The translations under genes and the position numbers were made by a program. Shown here one piece after another: positions 16,087 through 24,954 of a stretch of 64,000 nucleotides of DNA. Below the pieces are notes generated by a model, which had not been told where the DNA came from, did no database searches, and saw nothing but the letters and a program-made list of their open reading frames with translations. The stretch comes from an uncultured bacterium (lineage in GTDB: Bacteria; Bacteroidota; Rhodothermia; Rhodothermales; Rubricoccaceae): the NCBI GenBank assembly GCA_947493945.1, contig CANLSR010000003.1, positions 372,001 to 436,000 on the forward strand. Direction: 5' to 3'. Position 1 is the stretch's first letter. The number at the start of each line of letters is the position of its first letter.

Positions 16087-18713
16087 GACGCGGCCGGCTG
16101 GCGGAGCGGATCGGCGGCGAGCTCGGGGACCGCCCGAGCGCCCTGCTCGGCCCAGATCCGGTCGTAGCGGTCCAGCGTGTGGTCGACCAGGGCCGAGAGC
16201 GGGTAGCGCGCCTCGACGCGGGCGCGGCCGGCGCGGCCCATCCGGGCGCGCAACTCGGGGTCGGCGGCCAGGCACGCGAGCGCGCCCGCGAGGTCGGCCT
16301 CGGCCTGGTCGGGCGTCCGCGCGGCGACGACGACGCCGGTCTCGGGCGTGACCTGGAGGGCCGGGCCGCCCAGGTCCAGGCACACGACGGGCCGGCCGGC
16401 GGCCATGCCCTCCAGCGTCGCGTAGCCGCCGCTGTCGTGGAGGCTGGGGTGGACGAGCACGTGCGACTCGCCCAGCCGCCGAAAGCACTCGTCGCGCGGC
16501 CGGCTTCCCCACAGCGTCACCCGACCGGCCACGCCGAGCGCGGCCGCCAGCGCGGCGAGTCGCTCGCGCTCGGGGCCGTCGCCCAGGACCCAGTACTCGG
16601 CGCCGTCGAGGGACGGGTCGCCGCTGGCGCACGCGCGTGCAAACGCCCTCAGCCCCAGGTCGAACCCTTTCCAGTGGAGCAGGCGCCCCACCGACACGAA
16701 CCGGGCCGGGCCGTCGCCGGGCGGCGGGAGGGCGTTGAGCCGCGTCCGGGCCTCGGCCGTCAGCGTCACGCCGGCGGGCGCGACCTCGACGCGCCGGGCG
16801 CCGAGGGCCTTGACGGCGAGCGCGCTCTCGGGCGTCGCCGCGAGGGCGAGCGTGGCGCGGCGGGCCGTACGGCGGACCGACGGCAGCCGCGTGCACAGCG
16901 CCCGCGCCAGGTCGCGCATCCGCTCCTGGCGGCGTCCCTGAGTCGAGAACGACGGGTAGAAGGCGCGCGGCGCCGACTCGCCTCCGCCGACGGGCCCCCA
17001 CAAGAACGGGGCGTCGACGGACGCGGCGGCGCTGGGCGACCAGTAGCGCATAAACGAGACGTGGTGGGCGAGGTCGAACGGCGCCTCGCGCTCTAGACGC
17101 CGCGCGAGCCGGCCGGCGCCGATTTGCCAGGCGTGGTAGTGGAGCTGCTCCCGCGGCCCGCTCCGGTCGTCTCCGCCCACGTGGTGGCGGGCGTGCTCGA
17201 ACGGCAGCCGGTAGTAGACCACGTGCAGGCCGGGCACGGGACGCGCCGCCAGCTCGGCCTCGACGGCGCGCCGGAAGCCGGAGTAGACCAGCGCCGTCAC
17301 GTCGTGGCGCGCGGCGGTGCGGCTGGCGAGCTGCCAGCCGTGGCCCGGCTCCGACCCTCGACCGGGTCCGCAGGCGAACGCCACCATGAGCACCCGGCGG
17401 CGCGGGGCGCCGTCTCCGCCCGCCGCGGCGATCCCGCCCGACGACTCGGCGCGCGCCGGCCGCTGGCGGATGAGCCCGACCATGACGGCGGCCTCGGCCA
17501 GCACCGTCACCAGGTCCGAGAGCAGCGCGCCGGCCACGCCCAGCGCGAACACGAGCGCGGCGCCGACGGTCGCCGCCGTCCCGCTGGCGGCGGCCCTCGC
17601 CGCGAAGACGGCCTCGGGTCGTTCCTCGGCGCGCAGCAGCGCCGTCGCCACGTTGGAGACCACGGCCGCGAGCGGCAGCAGCGCCACCAGCCACAGCAGG
17701 CCGCCGTAGGCGTCGTACTGGCCGTCATACACAAGAGAAAGGATCGGCCGGCCGGCGAGCCCGATCACCAGCGCCCACGCCAGCGCGCCGGCCACCAGCC
17801 CGCCGCCAACGCGGACCGCCAGCCGGCGGCGCGCCTCGTCGGTCCCGGCGCGCACGAACACCGGCACCAGCAGCTTGGTCAGCGCCGTCGAGGCGTGGAG
17901 CACCGGCATCACTAGGTTGAACAGCGCGCGCAGCGCGCCCGTCGCCGCCAGCCCGGCCCCCAGCGGCAGCAGCAGAAACGGCAGGAAGCCGCCGACCCAC
18001 TCCAGCGCGCCCGTCGGCGCGGCCCAGCGGCCGTAGCCCCGGTGCTGCTCGCGGGCGTCCTCCGCCAGCCCATCGTCGGCGCCGGCCGACAGGGGGATGC
18101 CGAGCCGCACGGCCGTCACCGCGCCGGCCACCAGCGAGGCGGCGCCGACCAATCCGATGGCCGAGACCACGCCCAGCGCGCCCTGGCGTTCAAGCGCTGC
18201 CACGCCGGCCAGCATCACGACGGCATAGAGCCCGTCGGACACCGCCGCCAGCGCGGGCTGGGTGCGCACGAAGCACGCCGAGCGCATCGTCCACTGGAAC
18301 AGGATCGCGGCCTGGGCTAGGGCGAACGCCGCCAGCGCCAGCGCCAGCGGGTGCGACCCGAGCCCGTAGGCGAGCGCGGCGCCGGCCGTCAGCGCGCCCG
18401 CGAACGCGAGCGTGAGCCGACCGTGCCCGCCCAGCACCAGGCGCAGGTAGCGCTCCAGGCGCCCGCCGAATCGCCCCGCGCCAAACACCAGCATCGGCTC
18501 GACGAGGTAGCCGCCGTGGACCGTGCCGAGCAGCAGAAACACAGTGTAGGCGACCGTGTAGGCGCCGTAGCCCGCCGGGTCGAGCCAGCGCGCCAGCATC
18601 ACGTTGACGGCGAAGTTGGCGCCGGCAAACAGGGCCTGGTCCAGCACGGTCCAGGCCCCGTGGCGAACCCACGGACTGGAAGCTGAAGCGCTGGGCGAGG
18701 TGGAGTCGGGCAT
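16077..18713 (-). CDS. Polysaccharide flippase fused to a family 4 glycosyltransferase
   Basis: An 878-residue fusion. Residues about 15-425 are a Wzx-like oligosaccharide flippase with around twelve to fourteen hydrophobic helices (opening WTVLDQALFAGANFAVNVMLA). After a Gly/Ala/Ser linker near 430-440, residues 443-878 form a complete GT-B glycosyltransferase: VLMVAFACGPGRGSEPGHGW at its start, FVSVGRLLHWKGFDLGLRAF, and the EX7E-like region in GGYATLEGMAAGRPVV. Both halves have normal length and no frame break is seen, so the fusion looks real rather than an assembly error. It would couple sugar addition in the cytoplasm to lipid-linked glycan flipping. Fourth-to-last gene chain of the exopolysaccharide operon. 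Confidence 0.88.
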   Translation of the reverse strand: MPDSTSPSASASSPWVRHGAWTVLDQALFAGANFAVNVMLARWLDPAGYGAYTVAYTVFLLLGTVHGGYLVEPMLVFGAGRFGGRLERYLRLVLGGHGRLTLAFAGALTAGAALAYGLGSHPLALALAAFALAQAAILFQWTMRSACFVRTQPALAAVSDGLYAVVMLAGVAALERQGALGVVSAIGLVGAASLVAGAVTAVRLGIPLSAGADDGLAEDAREQHRGYGRWAAPTGALEWVGGFLPFLLLPLGAGLAATGALRALFNLVMPVLHASTALTKLLVPVFVRAGTDEARRRLAVRVGGGLVAGALAWALVIGLAGRPILSLVYDGQYDAYGGLLWLVALLPLAAVVSNVATALLRAEERPEAVFAARAAASGTAATVGAALVFALGVAGALLSDLVTVLAEAAVMVGLIRQRPARAESSGGIAAAGGDGAPRRRVLMVAFACGPGRGSEPGHGWQLASRTAARHDVTALVYSGFRRAVEAELAARPVPGLHVVYYRLPFEHARHHVGGDDRSGPREQLHYHAWQIGAGRLARRLEREAPFDLAHHVSFMRYWSPSAAASVDAPFLWGPVGGGESAPRAFYPSFSTQGRRQERMRDLARALCTRLPSVRRTARRATLALAATPESALAVKALGARRVEVAPAGVTLTAEARTRLNALPPPGDGPARFVSVGRLLHWKGFDLGLRAFARACASGDPSLDGAEYWVLGDGPERERLAALAAALGVAGRVTLWGSRPRDECFRRLGESHVLVHPSLHDSGGYATLEGMAAGRPVVCLDLGGPALQVTPETGVVVAARTPDQAEADLAGALACLAADPELRARMGRAGRARVEARYPLSALVDHTLDRYDRIWAEQGARAVPELAADPLRQPAASWT

Positions 18714-18747
18714 GGAAGGAGAGCCGCCCGAGGATCAGAGCGCGCCG

Positions 18748-18794
18748 CGCTGGCGGTGCGCGTCGTCGCGCGGACGGCGGGCGCCAGCGGCGCG
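18748..18794. repeat. GCTGGCGG-family imperfect inverted repeat
   Basis: GCGCTGGCGG (18748-18757) and GCGCCAGCGGCGCG (18781-18794) are inverted copies of the family core. The repeat lies just past the stop of the SLBB gene on the minus strand, inside the exopolysaccharide operon, so if it terminates at all it is probably partial. Confidence 0.45.
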
Positions 18795-18798
18795 GGCT

Positions 18799-19308
18799 CT
18801 AGTTGCCGCCGGCCAGCAGCTGGAACAGGAAGGCCACCGTGCCGGCGGCGCCGATCACCGTCGCGGCGTCCTGCCAGCCGAACCGGCGCTTGTCCAGCAC
18901 CTCCACCAGCAGCGCGTCGCGGTGGCGCAGCGGCGGGATCAGGACCGGGTCGGCCGCGGCGTCCGTCAGCGTCGCGGCGTAGATCTCGCCCTCGCCGGGG
19001 CGCACCAGCCGCAGCTCGACGCGCCGCGAGTTTTGCCGGTCGCGGATGTCGATGCGCGGGCCGCCCGAGAGCGCCAGCACCTGGCGGAGGTCGGTCTCGT
19101 CCGCCACCTCGTAGAGGCCGGGGCTGACGACGGTGCCCTCGACCTGGACCTGGATCGTGGCCTCGCCGGGCAGGTGGTGGCGGTAGTAGCCCGGCGCGGT
19201 GCTCTGGGTCTGCTCGCTCTGCCCGATCCGCGTGACCGGCCGGTCGGAGGGCTGGGCGGCGGCGAGCGCGGGCGCCAGCGCGAGGAGGAGGAGGAGGAGG
19301 CGGTGCAT
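18799..19308 (-). CDS. Secreted SLBB-domain protein, polysaccharide export type
   Basis: A 169-residue periplasmic protein. A Sec signal peptide (MHRLLLLLLALAPALAAAQ) is followed by one SLBB-like domain: IQVQVEGTVVSPGLYEVADE with DLRQVLALSGG, then a C-terminal hydrophobic segment (AATVIGAAGTVAFLFQLLAG). SLBB domains occur in Wza-type outer-membrane polysaccharide channels, but the N-terminal polysaccharide export domain of Wza is missing and there is no lipobox Cys. It may be an accessory or split-off part of the export channel. It sits between the chain-length protein and the flippase-transferase gene. Confidence 0.78.
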   Translation of the reverse strand: MHRLLLLLLALAPALAAAQPSDRPVTRIGQSEQTQSTAPGYYRHHLPGEATIQVQVEGTVVSPGLYEVADETDLRQVLALSGGPRIDIRDRQNSRRVELRLVRPGEGEIYAATLTDAAADPVLIPPLRHRDALLVEVLDKRRFGWQDAATVIGAAGTVAFLFQLLAGGN

Positions 19309-19505
19309 GCGTCGGCGTGAGTCTGGGGCGGGGGTATCGGCACGTCGCCGGGCGCCTTTACCACCCGGTTGCGGCGCACTCCGCCCCGCCGATCCGCCGC
19401 GTGCGGCCCTTCCTGCCCGACGCGTGCCGCTGGCGGGGCCGGCCGGCGAGCCGAGGCCGCCGGCAGCAGTACCGGCGACGGCGACCGCCAGCGCGGCGAG
19501 AGCGG

Positions 19506-22037
19506 TCAGTGCGAGGAGGCGTGGCGGACGCCCGCGGTGGACGTGAAGCCCACCGCCGAGCGGGCCTCGAAGCGGTTCAGGACCGTCCCGATGCGCGTCA
19601 GGCCCACGCCGGCCAGCTCGGCGGCGACCTGGCCGAGCGCGTCCAGGCTCGTCACGTCGGCCTGGGCCACCAGCAGCGCCGCGTCGGCGTGGGGCGCCAG
19701 CAGCGCGGCGTCGGCGGAGGCGAGCGCGGCCGGCGTGTCGATCAGGACCAGGTCGAAGGCCGAGCGCAGGTTGTGAAGCAGCGCGCCCACCTGGTGCGGC
19801 GCCCACAGCTGGTCGGGCGACTGGGCGACGTCGCGCGGCGTCATCGCGAACAACCCCGGCACGGCCGTGCTCCAATACACCATGTTGGACCCCTCCGGCC
19901 CCTCCCCCAGCGGCGGCTGCGCGTCCAGCCCGAGCAGCACGCCGACGGCCGGCCGGCGGAGGTCGGCGTCGACCAGCAGGACGCGGCGGCCCGCCTGGGC
20001 GGCGGCGACGGCCAGGTTGGCCGCGACCAGGGTTTTGCCCGCGCCCGCCCCGGGCGCGCCGACCACGACCACCTGGGGCGCGTCACCGCCGGCGTAGAGC
20101 CCGGCGTGGACGTGGCGGAAGGCCTCGGCCTCGGGCGCGAACGGCCGCGTCCGCGTCACCAGCGCCGGGTGCACCTCGGCGCCCTCGACGTCTTGGCGAC
20201 CTCCGCGCATCGCGTCTGCCACTTTGGGGACCGTGCCGAGCACCGCGAAGCCGTGGTCGCGCAGGTCGTCGGGCGTGCGCACCGTGCCGTCGGTCTGGTA
20301 GCGGACGAACGCGAGGCCGAGGCCGGCCAACAGCCCCGTCAGCCCGCCCAGCGCCAGGCTGCCGGGCAGGCTGGGGCCGGCCGGCTCGCGCGGCACCTGG
20401 ACCTCGCGCACCACCTGGGCGAACCCCAACTCGGTGGTCTCCGAGAGCGCCGCCCGGTCGGCCTCCGCCTGGAGCTGCTGGAGCGTGGCCGCCGTCGTGG
20501 CCTGCTGGCGCTGGAGCCGGCCGAGCTCGACCTGCTGGCCCGGCACCGCCCGGAGCTGGCCGCGCGCCTCGCCCAGCCGAGCCGCCAGCGTCGACGCCCG
20601 CGCGTCGGCGCCGGCCAGCTCGGCCTGGACCTGGGAGATCTGGCGCTGGAGCTCGGCGACGTAGGCCTGGCCGTTGGCGCCGGCGCTCGCGAGGTCCAGC
20701 CCGCCCGCGGCCACCGCGTTCTCGGTCTGGGCACCGATGCGCGCGCGGCGCTGCGCCTGGAGGCCGCGCAGGCGGCGGTCGAGGCCCGCGACGTCTGGGT
20801 GCCGCGTCGGGTCGCCGCGGAGCTCGGGGTTCTGGCGGTAGACCTGCTCCAGCAGCCGCTCCACGCGCGCGACCTCGGCGTCGAGGTCGGCGCTCTCGGC
20901 GACCGACGGGCCGCTGGCGCTCCGCTCCAGACGTCGGGGCACCGACGCCAGGTCGGTGCGGAGCTGGTCGAGCCGGGCCTGCTGGGTCTGCGCCTCAACG
21001 CGCGCCAGGTCCAGCTGCCCCTGGAGCTGGCCGATGGACCCTACCGCGACGCGCGTCTGCTCGTCCAGCCCGGCCGCGTTCTCGGCCGCCATGAACCGCT
21101 CCAGCCGGCGCTCCACCCCGGCGAGCTCGCCGCGCCGCCGGGCGATCTGCTCGTCCAGGATCTCGCGCGTGCGCGTGGACCTCTCGCTGGAGGCCGTCCG
21201 CGTGAGCGCCTGGTACTCGTCGGTGTAGAGCTGGGCGATCAGCGCGGCCTCCTGGGGGTCCCCGGCCACGGCCTGCACGCGGATGGCGTCGGCCTGGTCG
21301 GTGGCCTGCTCGACGGCCACGACCCGGTCCTGGAGGTGGTCCGCCAGCGCGGCGGCGGTCACGGGCGCGCCGAAGCGCTCGGCCGCCTCCCGGACCGTCG
21401 TGGACGACTGGGCGCCGGGCCGCTCCAGCAGCGCCGCCGCCGTCCGCTGGGCGATCTCGGGCGCCTGCTGGAGCACGAGCGCCTGGTTGAGCACCTTCGA
21501 GCCGCCCATGCCCGGCGCCTCGGCCGCGCTGCCGGGCGTCCCGGCCGACGGGCCGGCGTTGATGAGCAGCAGGCTGTGGGCCTCCCACGTCGTCGGCGTC
21601 AGACGGGCGTAGAGCGCGCCGGCGCCGAGTCCCAGCGCGGTCAGGCCCAGGATGAGCCCGGCGTGGCGGCGCAGCATCCGCGCCTTGTCCAGGAACGACC
21701 GGCGGGCCTCGGCCCGAGGGGCAGCGGGCGGCGGAGGCGCGGGCGGAGGCGCCCCCCCGACGCGGGCCGCTTGCGGAACCAGAACCGGGGCCAGCGCCGT
21801 CGCCGGCACGTCCTCCTCCTCGAAGTCGATGCGGAACCCGCCGTCGGGGTCGTAGCCCAGGACCACGTCGTCCCCGGCGCGCGGCGGGTCCAGGGCCGGG
21901 TCGAAGCGGCCGTCGTCCGGCGGGGGTTCGGGCAGGCCGATGTCCTCGAACACGGCGTCCTCGACCGAGGCGTACGTCCCGGACGGCGCCCCGGGGTCTC
22001 GGCGAGGGGGCGGAGGCGGAGCGGGTCGGTCAGACAT
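19506..22037 (-). CDS. Chain-length determinant fused to tyrosine-kinase-like ATPase (Wzc/GumC type)
   Basis: An 843-residue inner-membrane protein that would control exopolysaccharide length and export. A Pro-rich cytoplasmic N-terminus leads to a first membrane helix at about 124-142, a long coiled periplasmic part (240-540), and a second helix at about 556-576. The C-terminal ATPase has Walker A GAPGAGAGKT near 662, Walker A' VLLVDADLRRPA near 688 and Walker B DLVLIDTPAA near 765, as in BY-kinases. The Tyr cluster that normally ends BY-kinases is absent (the tail is GVRHASSH), so autophosphorylation is doubtful. It is the first gene of the operon. Confidence 0.88.
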   Translation of the reverse strand: MSDRPAPPPPPRRDPGAPSGTYASVEDAVFEDIGLPEPPPDDGRFDPALDPPRAGDDVVLGYDPDGGFRIDFEEEDVPATALAPVLVPQAARVGGAPPPAPPPPAAPRAEARRSFLDKARMLRRHAGLILGLTALGLGAGALYARLTPTTWEAHSLLLINAGPSAGTPGSAAEAPGMGGSKVLNQALVLQQAPEIAQRTAAALLERPGAQSSTTVREAAERFGAPVTAAALADHLQDRVVAVEQATDQADAIRVQAVAGDPQEAALIAQLYTDEYQALTRTASSERSTRTREILDEQIARRRGELAGVERRLERFMAAENAAGLDEQTRVAVGSIGQLQGQLDLARVEAQTQQARLDQLRTDLASVPRRLERSASGPSVAESADLDAEVARVERLLEQVYRQNPELRGDPTRHPDVAGLDRRLRGLQAQRRARIGAQTENAVAAGGLDLASAGANGQAYVAELQRQISQVQAELAGADARASTLAARLGEARGQLRAVPGQQVELGRLQRQQATTAATLQQLQAEADRAALSETTELGFAQVVREVQVPREPAGPSLPGSLALGGLTGLLAGLGLAFVRYQTDGTVRTPDDLRDHGFAVLGTVPKVADAMRGGRQDVEGAEVHPALVTRTRPFAPEAEAFRHVHAGLYAGGDAPQVVVVGAPGAGAGKTLVAANLAVAAAQAGRRVLLVDADLRRPAVGVLLGLDAQPPLGEGPEGSNMVYWSTAVPGLFAMTPRDVAQSPDQLWAPHQVGALLHNLRSAFDLVLIDTPAALASADAALLAPHADAALLVAQADVTSLDALGQVAAELAGVGLTRIGTVLNRFEARSAVGFTSTAGVRHASSH

Positions 22038-22110
22038 AGGTCCAGGCGGCGGACCTGGGGTATCGGCGGCTCGGCACCGGACTTCAACAGACCGTGCCGG
22101 AGGGACCGCC

Positions 22111-22133
22111 CCGCTGGCGGGGGCCGCCAGCGG
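22111..22133. repeat. Perfect CCGCTGGCGG/CCGCCAGCGG hairpin
   Basis: Two perfect 10-bp arms (22111-22120 and 22124-22133) with a GGG loop: the cleanest copy of the family. It lies between the queA stop and the start of the exopolysaccharide operon, both on the minus strand, where a terminator for queA is expected. No T-tract. Confidence 0.75.
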
Positions 22134-22171
22134 CACGCCGGCGCCGCCGGCCCCGGCGACCGTCCGCCGGG

Positions 22172-23230
22172 CTAGATGATCAGCATGCAGTCGCCGTAGG
22201 AGTAGAACCGGTAGCCCTCGCGGACGGCGTGGCGGTAGGCGTCCATCACGGCCCCGAGCCCGCCGAACGTGGCCGTGAGCACCAGCAGCGACGATTGGGG
22301 CAGGTGGAAGTTGGTCAGCAGCGCGTCGACGGCCCGGAAGCGGTAGCCCGGCGTCACCGTCAGGTCCGTCGGCCCGGCGACCGGGTGGAACCGGCCGTCG
22401 GCGTCGGCGGAGGTTTCGAGCGCGCGCGTCGAGGTCGTCCCCACGGCGACGACGCGGCCGCTGCGCTGGCGGGCGGCGTTGAGCGCGTCGGCCGTCTCGG
22501 GCGTCACCTCGACGGTCTCGGCGGCGACGCGGTGCTGGGCCAGGTCGGTGGCGCGCACCGGCTCAAACGTGCCGTAGCCCACGTGCAGCGTCACGCGTGC
22601 CTGGACCGCGCCGGCCTCGCCGAGCTGGCGCAGCGTGCGTGCCGTAAAGTGCAACCCGGCTGTGGGCGCGGCGACGGCCCCGCGCGCCCGAGCGAAGACG
22701 GTCTGGTAGCGCTCGCGGTCCGCCGCGTCGGCGTCGCGGTCCACGTAGTGCGGCAGCGGCATCCGGCCGACGGCGTCGAGCGTCTCCTGCTCGGCCTCGG
22801 CGCTGGCGAACGGCGCGCCGTCCCGGGAAAACCGGACGATCCGCCGCCCCGTCTCCGGCTCCACGTCTTCGATCGTCGCCGCCAGTCGGTCGCCGAGCTC
22901 GACCGTGGCGCCGGCGCGCAGCGTGCGGCCGGGCTTGGCGAGCGCCTCCCAGGTCCCGTCGGGCCGGCGCTCGATCAGGAACAGCTCGGCCCGGCCGCCC
23001 GTCGGCCGGCGCCCGACCAGCCGGGCCGGCACCACGCGCGTGTCGTTGAACACGACGGCGTCGCCTGGTCGCAGAAGGCTTGGGAAGTCGGTGAACCGCC
23101 GGTCTTCGAGGGCGCCGGTCGCTCGGTCCAGGACCAGCATCCGCGCGCCGTCGCGCCGCTCGGCCGGCCGCTGGGCGATCAGCCCGTCCGGCAGGTCGAG
23201 GTCGTAGTCGCGGAGCGAGGGGTCAGGCAC
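22172..23230 (-). CDS. queA: S-adenosylmethionine:tRNA ribosyltransferase-isomerase
   Basis: A 352-residue cytoplasmic enzyme of queuosine synthesis that moves the ribosyl part of SAM to 7-aminomethyl-7-deazaguanine in tRNA, giving epoxyqueuosine. Diagnostic stretches are DYDLDLPDGLIAQRPAERRD at the start, VVFNDTRVVPARL, APTAGLHFTARTL, LHVGYGTFEPV and the terminal NFHLPQSSLLVLTATFGG. Length matches QueA. It follows the M48 protease gene on the same strand at 85 bases; the gap holds a GATTCC-type inverted repeat. tRNA-Gln in this window is not a QueA substrate, so the gene location is not explained by it. Confidence 0.96.
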   Translation of the reverse strand: MPDPSLRDYDLDLPDGLIAQRPAERRDGARMLVLDRATGALEDRRFTDFPSLLRPGDAVVFNDTRVVPARLVGRRPTGGRAELFLIERRPDGTWEALAKPGRTLRAGATVELGDRLAATIEDVEPETGRRIVRFSRDGAPFASAEAEQETLDAVGRMPLPHYVDRDADAADRERYQTVFARARGAVAAPTAGLHFTARTLRQLGEAGAVQARVTLHVGYGTFEPVRATDLAQHRVAAETVEVTPETADALNAARQRSGRVVAVGTTSTRALETSADADGRFHPVAGPTDLTVTPGYRFRAVDALLTNFHLPQSSLLVLTATFGGLGAVMDAYRHAVREGYRFYSYGDCMLII

Positions 23231-23231
23231 C

Positions 23232-23302
23232 AGGAATCAGGAGTCAGCCACGCGCCCAAGATGCCACCCGGCTCCAGCGCTCGGCTCTGATTCCTGATTC
23301 CT
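23232..23302. repeat. GGAATCAGGA inverted repeat between the M48 gene and queA
   Basis: AGGAATCAGGAGTCA (23232-23246) is the inverted copy, with one mismatch, of TGATTCCTGATTCCT (23288-23302). A third partial copy (CTGATTCCC) follows at about 23308. The region is AT-richer than its surroundings and lacks the GCTGGCGG core. It may be a transcription attenuator or a small dispersed repeat. Confidence 0.6.
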
Positions 23303-23315
23303 CACCCCTGATTCC

Positions 23316-24089
23316 CTAACGGGCGCGGCGGCGCATGGCGGCAAACTGGCCGTCGTCGGACCGGAGCCGCTGGCCCTCGTAGCGCCGCGCCAGCTGGCGG
23401 ACGGTCTCCATGCGCTCGGCGGAGAGCGGGTGGGACCGGAAAAAGGCCACGCCGCCGCCCTGCTCCTCCTCCGCCAGCCGCTGGAGCAGCGCCGCCAGCC
23501 CGTCGGGGCTGTAGCCGGCGCCGGCCATGATGGCCACGCCCAGGCGGTCGGCCTCGCGCTCGTCGTTGCGCGAGAACTTGGCGAACGCGCCCTGGGCCGC
23601 GACCTGGGCCGCGACCTGCTCCACGCCGCCCGCGTTCCCGAGCACGGCGCCGGCGATGGCGTTGGTCTCCTGGGCCTTCGACAGCCGCGACGTGCCGTGG
23701 CGGGCCATGCCGTGGGCCACCTCGTGGGCGATGGCGCCCGCCAGCTCGCTGGCGCTGCCGACGTTGGCGATCAGCCCGGTGTTGACGTAGACGGCGCCGC
23801 CGGGGATGTTGAACGCGTTGATCGCGTCGTCCTGGACCACGTAGAAGCGCCACTGCCGGTCGCGCATGGCGGTTTGGTTGACCATCGCCTGGCCGATGTC
23901 GCTCACGTAGCGGGTCAGCGCCTGGTCGTTAGAGAGACGGAGCTCCTGGCGGAGCTGGGCCTGGAGCTGCTGCCCCATCTCCCACTCTTGGTCGACGGAG
24001 TAGTAGTTGGCGCCGCCGAGCGTGGCGCACCCCGCGAGGGTGAGCGCGAGGGCGGCGGCCGCCAGTCGGGCGCGGGAACGTGTAAACAT
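23316..24089 (-). CDS. M48-family metalloprotease, lipoprotein (BepA/LoiP-like)
   Basis: A 257-residue zinc protease. The N-terminus is a lipoprotein signal with lipobox LAGC, so the mature protein is anchored to a membrane facing the periplasm. HEVAHG (HExxH) lies near residue 120, and the third zinc ligand region is NDEREADRLG. Such proteases act in outer-membrane protein quality control. ATG at 24089 was chosen because the signal peptide starts there; an upstream ATG would add 25 non-hydrophobic residues. queA follows on the same strand. Confidence 0.9.
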   Translation of the reverse strand: MFTRSRARLAAAALALTLAGCATLGGANYYSVDQEWEMGQQLQAQLRQELRLSNDQALTRYVSDIGQAMVNQTAMRDRQWRFYVVQDDAINAFNIPGGAVYVNTGLIANVGSASELAGAIAHEVAHGMARHGTSRLSKAQETNAIAGAVLGNAGGVEQVAAQVAAQGAFAKFSRNDEREADRLGVAIMAGAGYSPDGLAALLQRLAEEEQGGGVAFFRSHPLSAERMETVRQLARRYEGQRLRSDDGQFAAMRRRAR

Positions 24090-24367
24090 GGGGGACGAGC
24101 GGGGTGGTGGGGAAAGGTCGGTGCCCGCTGGGGGGCGTTGCGTCCCTAGCAAACGCCGGACCAAGGCGGCGAGTGCCGCTCTCCGGCCGCACGCTGGCGG
24201 CCTGGCGTCGCGCGCGCTCGCCGCCCCGTCCCGAACCCTGAACGGGATGGTGCGGTACGTCCCCCCAGGCGCCCGACCGGCCCGGCGCCGCCACCGACGC
24301 TCCGCAGCGGCGGGACGCGGCCTCGGCCGGACCGGCGTCTCCCCTTTTACCCAACCCCTCCTTATCC

Positions 24368-24850
24368 ATGGCCAAGACCTACAGCAAGCCCCCCGAGATG
24401 CAGATCGACCCGAGCAAGAGCTACCGGGCCACCGTCTCCACCCCCAAGGGCGACATCGTGCTCGACCTCGAAGCGCAGCACGCGCCCAAGACCGTCAACA
24501 ACTTCGTGTCGCTGGCGAAGGACGGCTTCTACGACGGGCTCACGTTCCACCGCGTGATCCCCAACTTCATGATCCAGGGCGGCGACCCCCAGGGCACCGG
24601 CACCGGCGGCCCGGGCTACAAGTTCGAGGACGAGACCCAGGGCAACCCACTGACGCACGAGACGGGCGTGATCTCGATGGCCAACGCCGGCCCCAACACC
24701 AACGGCAGCCAGTTCTTCATCACCCACTCGCCCCAGTCCCACCTCAACGGCCGCCACACGGTGTTCGGCAAGGTGACCGAGGGCCAGGACGTGGTGGACA
24801 AGATTCAGAAGGGCGACACGATGGACTCGGTGACCATCTCGGAGAGCTAG
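24368..24850 (+). CDS. Peptidyl-prolyl cis-trans isomerase, cyclophilin type
   Basis: A 160-residue cytoplasmic foldase (no signal peptide). It has the cyclophilin core with [15 protein letters not shown] (catalytic Arg), [11 protein letters not shown] and the substrate-binding His in [11 protein letters not shown]. The first 20 residues before the core ([18 protein letters not shown]) are typical of small bacterial cyclophilins. The leader is C/T-rich without a Shine-Dalgarno sequence. A 20-bp perfect hairpin lies 46 bases beyond the stop. Confidence 0.95.
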   Translation: MAKTYSKPPEMQIDPSKSYRATVSTPKGDIVLDLEAQHAPKTVNNFVSLAKDGFYDGLTFHRVIPNFMIQGGDPQGTGTGGPGYKFEDETQGNPLTHETGVISMANAGPNTNGSQFFITHSPQSHLNGRHTVFGKVTEGQDVVDKIQKGDTMDSVTISES

Positions 24851-24860
24851 CCGACCGCCC

Positions 24861-24881
24861 CGCTGGCGCCGACCGCCAGCG
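24861..24881. repeat. CGCTGGCG/CGCCAGCG hairpin after the cyclophilin gene
   Basis: Two perfect 8-bp arms (24861-24868 and 24874-24881) with a 5-nt loop, ten bases after the cyclophilin stop and just before the larger terminator-like hairpin. Confidence 0.6.
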
Positions 24882-24896
24882 CGAGGCCAGACCGTA

Positions 24897-24940
24897 CGAG
24901 ACCGCCCCCGCCCTGCCAGTGCAGGGCGGGGGCGGTCTCG
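24897..24940. terminator. Long perfect hairpin between convergent genes
   Basis: A 20-bp perfectly paired stem starting CGAGACCGCCCCCG, with loop CAGT, lies between the cyclophilin gene and a small gene on the opposite strand. There is no T-tract on either side. Position and stability suggest a bidirectional terminator. Confidence 0.8.
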
Positions 24941-24954
24941 ATCCGGGAGGGGAC

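Noticed and set aside
16077..18713. Two genes wrongly joined by a sequencing frameshift
   Set aside because: The frame is continuous through a low-complexity linker and no stop or start codon signal appears at the junction; the fusion is kept, with a note to check reads.
19309..19505. A hydrophobic frame between the SLBB gene and the chain-length gene on the minus strand
   Set aside because: It has no ATG, GTG or TTG at a plausible place and runs into the SLBB signal peptide; more likely untranslated leader containing scattered GCTGGCGG cores.
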